Positions 58,719-64,000 of a stretch of 64,000 nt of DNA are shown here, piece after piece (positions within the stretch are counted from its first letter, which is position 1; each line of letters opens with the position of its first letter). This DNA is from Planctomycetota bacterium (GTDB lineage Bacteria; Planctomycetota; UBA1135; GCA-002686595): contig JADHOC010000024.1 of the NCBI GenBank assembly GCA_016779205.1, positions 1 through 64,000 of the forward strand. Direction: 5' to 3'. The notes below the pieces were generated by a model. The model worked only from the letters and a program-made list of their open reading frames with translations. It was not told the origin of the DNA and did not search any database. Made by a program: the position numbers and the translations under genes.

Positions 58719-60866
58719 ATGAAGGTCTCTTGGATTGCTGCGGGAGTCACTGCACTACTGATCGCTCTCTTCCTTGGGCTCAGTAAGAGCAATGGCGAAC
58801 GCCAGGGGCCGAATGGCATCACGGGCGATACGCGCGAGGACACCGTCGTCACACGCTCGACGGAGGTAGAGCCGGGAGTTGCTGTCCACTGGTTGGAGGC
58901 GCCGATCACAACGTCGGGAGGTCATGACCGACAACCCTCTCAACCTGTGACGGGAGCGAACGCGAAGCGGGAGTGGAATGAGGTGCTCTCCTCGAGAGGT
59001 GCCGCACGTGATGACAATCAGGTTCGAGCACGATTTACGGTCATCGTCCCAACGGCCAGGCCATTCACGGGGCAGATTGTCCTCGAGCGAGGGGACGGTG
59101 ACCCACCAGTCATCACCGATGCCCCCCCCGAGGGAGAGACCGCAGTTCTCAGTGCACCGCCCGGCAGCTATACGGCATGGGCCCAAGATGCCAATGGTGC
59201 CCGCGGGCCAGAGCAGACGGTCTCAGTCGTATTAGGCGCTCCGCCAACGGAGCTGGTCGCCCCGTTCCTCTTTGACTTGGCGGTTCCGGTGATCGACTTT
59301 CACCCTCAGGTTCTACTCCCGGGCATCGATGTTGTTCTGGAGCGCCAAGAAGGCGATCGCCCTCCGGGTGAGCCGTCGACCCTTCGGGCCACAAGCGACT
59401 CCTCGGGCCGAGCAGTGTTCAAGGACGTCAGCGAAGGGAAGTGGACGGTGACAGCGAGTTCCCGAACTCGCTGGGCGTACCCACTCGACTTGGAACTGCC
59501 GGGTACACAGATCGCCGATGCGGTCGAACAGGCTCGAATTGAAGTCGACGGACTCGAGATGTTCGCGCGGACCGAGATCTGGTTCCAGCTAGATAGCGAG
59601 GACCCCGCGCTCGATACGACTGGATTCCACATTCGGTACGACGATGAGGAACGTGTTCCATTTGGCCCCGACGGCCGAGCCATGGTCTCGCTAGGCGACT
59701 ACCTCGTTCCGCTTGAATTCAGACTGGACCACCCATCCCCGTTGAAGCGCAGCAAGTTCTTCGTCCTTGAGGGCGGACTGCTTGAGGATGGTGAGGACTA
59801 CGTCATCCCGATCGATGGATCCCAAGCCCTTGAGGTCGCGTTGGATTTCGCGCCCAATATGCTGGAGCAACTTGGAGATGGCGTACTGAGCCTCGCCATC
59901 AGTACACGGGACTCTCAAGGCAACACAAATATGGTCGTCGAGGATGTTGCTGGACCGACGACTCGGACGTTCGCGTCGGTGCAAGGTGACTCTGTCGTTG
60001 TCGAGCTGTTCGACGGCGAGAACGTCCAGTGGGCGGCCACGCGGGTCGATCTGAAGCCGTCAGGTCTGACAACCTGCACGATTCGAGTTGAAGAGAAGCC
60101 GATTGAGATTCTGGTTTCAGATGAGAAGGGAGCACCCGTCTCAGGCTTCGTCCTGCGCACCTCTATCGAAGGCGACAGTTCCCGATGGGCTGGAGGAGGG
60201 ACAACGGATGACCGTGGAGTGACTCTTCATGCTCGGGTCCGTTCGGAATCGCTTCGGTGCAGGGGCAATGGAGTGCACGACGGACGCCGATTCGTCATCT
60301 CCGACCGACCGTTCGTTCTCGATCCTGCCGCCGCCACCTCCTCGACTGAGGACTTGGTCCCACGAGTTGAGATCTCACTGACTCCGTCGACCGAGACCTT
60401 CATCGAAGCCGCTGGAGATGCGGAGTCCATGAGGTACCTCAAGTACGAGCTCTGGACCGTGACCTCTGACAAGCTGGCGTGGTATCTCCGGAGCAGCGCC
60501 GAAGGGATGTCAGATACGATGGAATGGGTCGACGGCAGCCAAGCGATGGTCCACGTCGTTTCCACCGGCGGTCACTGGACCCCCACGCCGGTCTTTGAGC
60601 TCAAGCCGGGTCGTAACGAGGTGGAGGTGCACGACTCGGGGCAGCTCAACATCTCGTCCGAGGCGCTGCTCGATCGGGTGATGTCGGTCCGGTACGGCGT
60701 GCCCGTGAGCACCTGGCGGGCCCAGGACAACCTCTTCCAGCTCACCACCAAGAACGGCGTCCTGCGCTACCGCACTCCGGTCGGGGACTACGACGTGACC
60801 ATGCCCGACGGCTCCGTCGAGCGCATCACCCTGACCAAGTTCCAGGAAGTCTCCGCCGGCATCTGA
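58719..60866 (+). CDS. Envelope-anchored protein with Ig-like/carboxypeptidase-regulatory-like modules
   Basis: A 715-residue protein. An N-terminal hydrophobic segment (IAAGVTALLIALFLGL) acts as signal or anchor. Downstream, beta-rich modules are suggested: FTVIVPTARPFTGQIVLERG...PPGSYTAWAQDANG near residue 105, PGIDVVLERQEG...ATSDSSGRAVFKDVSEGKWTVTA near 200-250, and IEILVSDEKGAPVSGFVL near 465. These resemble carboxypeptidase-regulatory-like domains, common in secreted planctomycete proteins. No catalytic motif is recognised. Codon usage is AT-rich until about 60590, then switches to the genome's high-GC3 pattern for the last ~90 codons, so the gene looks mosaic. Confidence 0.7.
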   Translation: MKVSWIAAGVTALLIALFLGLSKSNGERQGPNGITGDTREDTVVTRSTEVEPGVAVHWLEAPITTSGGHDRQPSQPVTGANAKREWNEVLSSRGAARDDNQVRARFTVIVPTARPFTGQIVLERGDGDPPVITDAPPEGETAVLSAPPGSYTAWAQDANGARGPEQTVSVVLGAPPTELVAPFLFDLAVPVIDFHPQVLLPGIDVVLERQEGDRPPGEPSTLRATSDSSGRAVFKDVSEGKWTVTASSRTRWAYPLDLELPGTQIADAVEQARIEVDGLEMFARTEIWFQLDSEDPALDTTGFHIRYDDEERVPFGPDGRAMVSLGDYLVPLEFRLDHPSPLKRSKFFVLEGGLLEDGEDYVIPIDGSQALEVALDFAPNMLEQLGDGVLSLAISTRDSQGNTNMVVEDVAGPTTRTFASVQGDSVVVELFDGENVQWAATRVDLKPSGLTTCTIRVEEKPIEILVSDEKGAPVSGFVLRTSIEGDSSRWAGGGTTDDRGVTLHARVRSESLRCRGNGVHDGRRFVISDRPFVLDPAAATSSTEDLVPRVEISLTPSTETFIEAAGDAESMRYLKYELWTVTSDKLAWYLRSSAEGMSDTMEWVDGSQAMVHVVSTGGHWTPTPVFELKPGRNEVEVHDSGQLNISSEALLDRVMSVRYGVPVSTWRAQDNLFQLTTKNGVLRYRTPVGDYDVTMPDGSVERITLTKFQEVSAGI

Positions 60867-61154
60867 GAGCTGGCCGGGTCCGCGATGGCCCTCAGGAGAC
60901 GCGCAGTGGGTGCCCCCCCCTTCCCCCACAGAAACGCGTGGAGATCACGCTGGGGGACCGGCCGGACGGGGCACCTCTCTGCCAAGCCCCACCGGCCGAG
61001 CTCTTCGGGTCACCAGTAGCCACGGCCTCGGGTCCGACGGACGATTCGCTGAATCCTGAGCGCCCCCTCCGGTCAAGGTCCGCTTGAAGCGCCAACCCGC
61101 GCCCGTGCCTCGGGCCCGGAACCCGATTCGCTCGCGGTGTGGTAGACCAGAGGA

Positions 61155-61901
61155 ATGAAGTCCCAAGAGGCCAAGGCCGTCCGGCTCGTCGCTCCCCACT
61201 TCCCCCCACGGCAAGCTGCCTGCCGCGGCGCGAAGGACGAGCGCATCCGCCAACTCCACCGCGAGCTCCGCGCGTACGCCGAGCAGCACCCGAAGGCGTC
61301 GCACTACATGTTGGACCCCTCATCCGCCTACGACGCGGTCTGGCAGTGTGGGGCGGACTTTCGTCCAGAGATCGAGCCTTCACGCATGACCACGAAGGAA
61401 GCGTCCCACCGGGGAGCCCAAGAGCTGGTGGAGTTGAGGGATAATGTCGACTCCTACCTGTTGGCCAGCCTCATCGCAGTCCTCAACGGGGACCTGAAAC
61501 GCAGCCGCGACTGGATCAGAGAAGGGCTCTCGACCCAGGGGCAGCACGGCTATGCCGCAATGCTCTTGCTCCAAGAAGGACTCAGCGAGCAACTTGACGG
61601 TCAACTGGACCGCTCCCTCGAGTCGTACCGCGCCGCGGCCGCGACCCCGGTGGCCGCTCCGCGGCGATCGGCGCTCGCGGCGGGAGCGTTCGCCGCGGCG
61701 GCCAGCGGCCGAGAAGGTGATCTCGACTGGTTCCTGCAGCGGATGGGCGCGGAAGACGAGCCCCACCAACGGGGGATCCTCGATCGGGTTGCTCATCTAC
61801 GCCGCAACCGCCTCGGAGAGGCGTCCGTCGAGCGGAGCCTTCAGCTCATGCAGGACCGCGCTCTGGAGCTGAAGGGAGCGCCGGACTGGATGGTGGCCTG
61901 A
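61155..61901 (+). CDS. Helical-repeat protein of unknown function, paralogue B
   Basis: A 248-residue paralogue of the protein at 57629, with the same order of segments: GAKDERIRQLHRELRAYAEQHP near residue 25, VDSYLLASLIAVLNGDLKRSR, GYAAMLLLQEGLSEQLDGQLDRSLESYRAAAATPVAA, then DWFLQRMGAEDEPHQRGILDRVAHLRRNRLG and a C-terminal ALELKGAPDWM. The middle repeat looks TPR-like. No catalytic motif is seen. Codon usage is high-GC at both ends with an AT-richer stretch at about 61290-61620. It is monocistronic, 288 bases after the envelope protein gene; that gap holds no recognised element. Confidence 0.7.
   Translation: MKSQEAKAVRLVAPHFPPRQAACRGAKDERIRQLHRELRAYAEQHPKASHYMLDPSSAYDAVWQCGADFRPEIEPSRMTTKEASHRGAQELVELRDNVDSYLLASLIAVLNGDLKRSRDWIREGLSTQGQHGYAAMLLLQEGLSEQLDGQLDRSLESYRAAAATPVAAPRRSALAAGAFAAAASGREGDLDWFLQRMGAEDEPHQRGILDRVAHLRRNRLGEASVERSLQLMQDRALELKGAPDWMVA
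61223..61291 (+). repeat. Near-identical 69-base repeat, copy 2
   Basis: Second copy of the repeat at 57721-57789 (about 8 differences), in the 5' part of paralogue B. It could act as a homology anchor for recombination between the two loci. Confidence 0.7.
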
Positions 61902-62001
61902 GTCACCGGACCGGCCGCACCGCTGGAGCGCCACCGCCGCACTGGTGAGGGACGGACGCTGGGCCGCCGCGGGTGAAGCTCGCCGCTGGCCCGCCTCTGG
62001 T

Positions 62002-62940
62002 TCAGCGCCAGCCCATGCTGGAGAGGGCCTGTTCCCAGGCGGCGGCGGCCGCGGCGCGGTCGGCCTCCAGCTCGCTCACGCGGCTCGCGAGCGCCTCGGC
62101 ACGCGCGGCCTCCTGGCTCGCCCGGCTGGCGGCGGCGGCCGCGGCCTCCGCTTGGCGCTCGACCTCGCCCGCGCGCTGCTCGAGCTGCTGGCCCGCGGCC
62201 TGGAGCTGGCCTTCGAGGAGCCCGGCGCGGGCGCGCTCGGTGGAGAGCGTCTCGCCGTGCTCCGACTGGAGCTGGATCACGAAGCCGGCGGCGCCCAGCA
62301 GGAGCACCCCGGCCGCCACGGCCGCCGCTCTCCCCCACCGGCGCGTGGAGGCCTCGCGGGCCTCGGAGGCGACGATGACGCGCTCGAGGCGCACGAGCTC
62401 GGCCCGGTGTTCCTCGCGGGCCACCTCCAGCGCCTCCTTGGCCTCGCGCCAGCCCTGGACGGCGAGCTCGACCTCGACCAGGGCGCCGCCCCGATCCTCG
62501 TCAGCGGCCGCCGCGCCCTGGGCGCGCTCCTCATCCGAAGGGCTGCTCCCCGCGGGCTCAGGCTCGGGCTCAGGCTCAGGCTCGGGCTGGGCTTTGGAAT
62601 CCGGGCCGGCGGGACCCTCATCCGCGGTGGGCTCGGGCTCGACCGCAGCGCCATCTTCGCCGGCATCACGGGGAGCCCTGTCCGTGATCAGGGACTCCCG
62701 CGCGAACTCCACCTCGTCCAGCTGGACCCCCGGCTGGAGCACCCCGTCGTCCGCGATCGTGTGGGTGTTGAGGGTCCCCTTCCGGACGGCCGCGGCGAGC
62801 ACCGCCTCGGGCAGGCCGGACTGCTCGGCGGCCTCGGCCAAGGAGATGGAGGGGGTCGCCGGCACAGCCTCACGCTCCGCTCCCTGGGACCGCGGGGCGG
62901 CCACCTTCTCCTGGAGCACCTCGAAGGGGTCGTAACTCAT
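62002..62940 (-). CDS. HTH-like N terminus, transmembrane helix and coiled-coil protein
   Basis: A 312-residue protein with an unusual layout. Residues 30-75 (ISLAEAAEQSGLPEAVLAAAVRKGTL) look like a MerR/excisionase-type helix-turn-helix. Residues 105-135 form an acidic Pro-Glu repeat region (PEPEPEPEPEP). A helical stretch (about 155-195) leads to one membrane span near 200-220 (AAAVAAGVLLLGAAGFVIQL), followed by a C-terminal coiled coil rich in Ala/Glu/Gln (about 225-305). It could be a membrane-bound regulator or a structural protein; I cannot decide. The start is ATG 62940; the frame remains open to 62976. It is divergent from the 63027 gene, with about 85 bases between starts. Confidence 0.7.
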   Translation of the reverse strand: MSYDPFEVLQEKVAAPRSQGAEREAVPATPSISLAEAAEQSGLPEAVLAAAVRKGTLNTHTIADDGVLQPGVQLDEVEFARESLITDRAPRDAGEDGAAVEPEPTADEGPAGPDSKAQPEPEPEPEPEPAGSSPSDEERAQGAAAADEDRGGALVEVELAVQGWREAKEALEVAREEHRAELVRLERVIVASEAREASTRRWGRAAAVAAGVLLLGAAGFVIQLQSEHGETLSTERARAGLLEGQLQAAGQQLEQRAGEVERQAEAAAAAASRASQEAARAEALASRVSELEADRAAAAAAWEQALSSMGWR

Positions 62941-63026
62941 GCCATGAGCACGCCAAACCCGGGGGGGGCGATTCAAGGCTGAAGTGCTGGTGCCGGGTCA
63001 AGAGGAGCGTGCACTACGCTGCACCG

Positions 63027-64000
63027 ATGCCTCTTCGCCGTCTGCTCCCCCTGCTGCTCGCCGCCTGCGCGGCGCCCTCGAGCCCCTCCCCCTGGACCGT
63101 GGCGGACGACGTGCGCCCGGAGTTCTTCTTCGCCGACGATGTCTCCGAGGACGTGCGGGTGGCCATGGCGGGCGCCCTGGACGCGGGCATCGAGGCCTGG
63201 GGCAACTACGGGCCCATCGAGTACTGGGTGGTGGGCATGGACGTGGAGGCCGCCGAGGCCCTCGCGGCCCGCTACTGCGATCGCCGGGTGGCGCGCGGGG
63301 ACATGACGGCCCAGGAGTGCGCCTCGGACGTCCGTCGCCGCCGCGAGCTACGCGACTGGGCGGCGCGCGCCGCGGAGATCGAGGCCACCGGGCAGCCCTT
63401 CCTGGAGGCCGGGTGGAACGGCGGCTTCGAGTGGGGCCTGCACCAGTTCAGCTCCTCGCTGCCCCCCGGCTGGGCGGGTCTCGCCGACGTGCGCATCGAG
63501 GATGACCAGACGGTGCTGCTGCACGAGTACTTCCACGCGGTTCAGCAGTCCCACGTCACGACCCTGGATTGGGAGGCGCGGCAGCGGCTCATGGGGCCGG
63601 TGTGGTTCGTGGAAGGGGCGGCGGAGTACATGGCCCAGACCACCGGCGAGGCGCTGCGGCGGGCGGGCCGCCTGCCCACCGACCCTCGCTTCCCCGGGGA
63701 TCCCTGGCGGGCTCGGGACCGCATGGAGCAGAAGCTGCGCTCGGGGCTCGCCCTGCGCGCAGAGCGCCCCGGCCTCGCCCTGGGCGAGGTCGACTACGGC
63801 CCGGACGGCCAGATGGCCTACGACCTCGGCGCCTGGGCCATCGCCTGGCTCTGCCACCGGGCCGGACCCGACGTGCTCATCGAGCGCTTCTACCCGGCGG
63901 TCGAGGCCCTGGGATGGGAGGCCGCCTTCGGGGAGGCCTTCGGGCTCACCCCCGCGGCGTTCTACGCCGAGTTCGACCGCTTTCTCGAGCTCGACCGAGC
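63027..64000 (+). CDS. Predicted lipoprotein with HExxH zinc-metalloprotease motif, 3' truncated
   Basis: At least 324 residues; the frame is open at the window end. A lipoprotein signal (MPLRRLLPLLLAACAAPSS) has the lipobox Cys at residue 14. The motif HEYFHAVQQS near residue 168 is HExxH, and GPVWFVEGAAEYMA about 28 residues later supplies the Glu expected as third ligand, the gluzincin/peptidase-MA-like arrangement. The C-terminal part (GAWAIAWLCHRAGPDVLIERFYPAVEALGWEAAFGEAFG) fits the helical bundle that follows in such proteins. The substrate is unknown. Confidence 0.75.
   Translation, partial: MPLRRLLPLLLAACAAPSSPSPWTVADDVRPEFFFADDVSEDVRVAMAGALDAGIEAWGNYGPIEYWVVGMDVEAAEALAARYCDRRVARGDMTAQECASDVRRRRELRDWAARAAEIEATGQPFLEAGWNGGFEWGLHQFSSSLPPGWAGLADVRIEDDQTVLLHEYFHAVQQSHVTTLDWEARQRLMGPVWFVEGAAEYMAQTTGEALRRAGRLPTDPRFPGDPWRARDRMEQKLRSGLALRAERPGLALGEVDYGPDGQMAYDLGAWAIAWLCHRAGPDVLIERFYPAVEALGWEAAFGEAFGLTPAAFYAEFDRFLELDR

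Overview
The window is very GC-rich (about 70%, near-saturated G/C at third codon positions) bacterial chromosome, almost certainly from a member of the Planctomycetota. The signs are a DUF1592/1588/1587/1585/1595 planctomycete cytochrome protein paired with a DUF1552 protein, a DUF1501 protein in an operon with a multiheme cytochrome, TonB-like proteins carrying squalene-cyclase-type repeats, and generally weak Shine-Dalgarno sites. No rRNA, tRNA, CRISPR array, transposase or phage module was recognised.

Layout. 1-3.8 kb (minus): lipA, then E1 alpha, E1 beta and a 3'-truncated E2 of a 2-oxo acid dehydrogenase complex. 3.9-10.1 kb (minus): a translationally coupled secreted-protein operon (DUF1549-like, DUF1501, and a decaheme cytochrome fused to LVIVD-type repeats and EF-hands). 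10.3-14.1 kb (minus): a sigma-70 factor, an acyl-CoA dehydrogenase and a methyltransferase. 14.3-20.5 kb (plus): dGTPase, an ArsC-like gene with an in-frame UGA that reads as a selenoprotein, two coupled kinase-like proteins lacking key catalytic residues, and an MscS channel. 20.5-22.7 kb (minus): an ABC-2 exporter. 22.9-28.2 kb (plus): rnc, mfd and a SurA-like foldase. 28.5-31.8 kb: a tandem pair of TonB-like/squalene-cyclase-repeat proteins. 31.8-36.1 kb: class Ia ribonucleotide reductase behind candidate NrdR boxes. 36.2-42.0 kb: an M28 peptidase, a metzincin lipoprotein and a CgeB-like glycosyltransferase.

42.0-49.5 kb is a complete histidine operon. It has a short leader peptide with four consecutive His codons and a terminator hairpin (classical attenuation), then hisG, hisC fused to a HAD phosphatase, hisB, hisH, hisF, a hisA-hisI-hisE triple fusion and hisD. 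All structural junctions overlap by 1-4 bases. This gives every histidine-pathway activity from seven polypeptides.

49.6-56.5 kb: a HEPN-type protein, the DUF1592/DUF1552 pair and a PLP aminotransferase. 57-62 kb is an accessory patch: two related repeat-fold paralogues flank a secreted small protein and a 715-residue envelope protein, and much of the patch has clearly lower GC with abrupt composition changes inside genes. 62-64 kb: an HTH/TM/coiled-coil protein and a truncated HExxH lipoprotein.

The strongest points for follow-up are the candidate ArsC-family selenoprotein, the his attenuator with the HisA-I-E and HisC-HAD fusions, the NrdR sites, the paired degenerate kinases, and the composition-mosaic locus at 57.7-61.9 kb.
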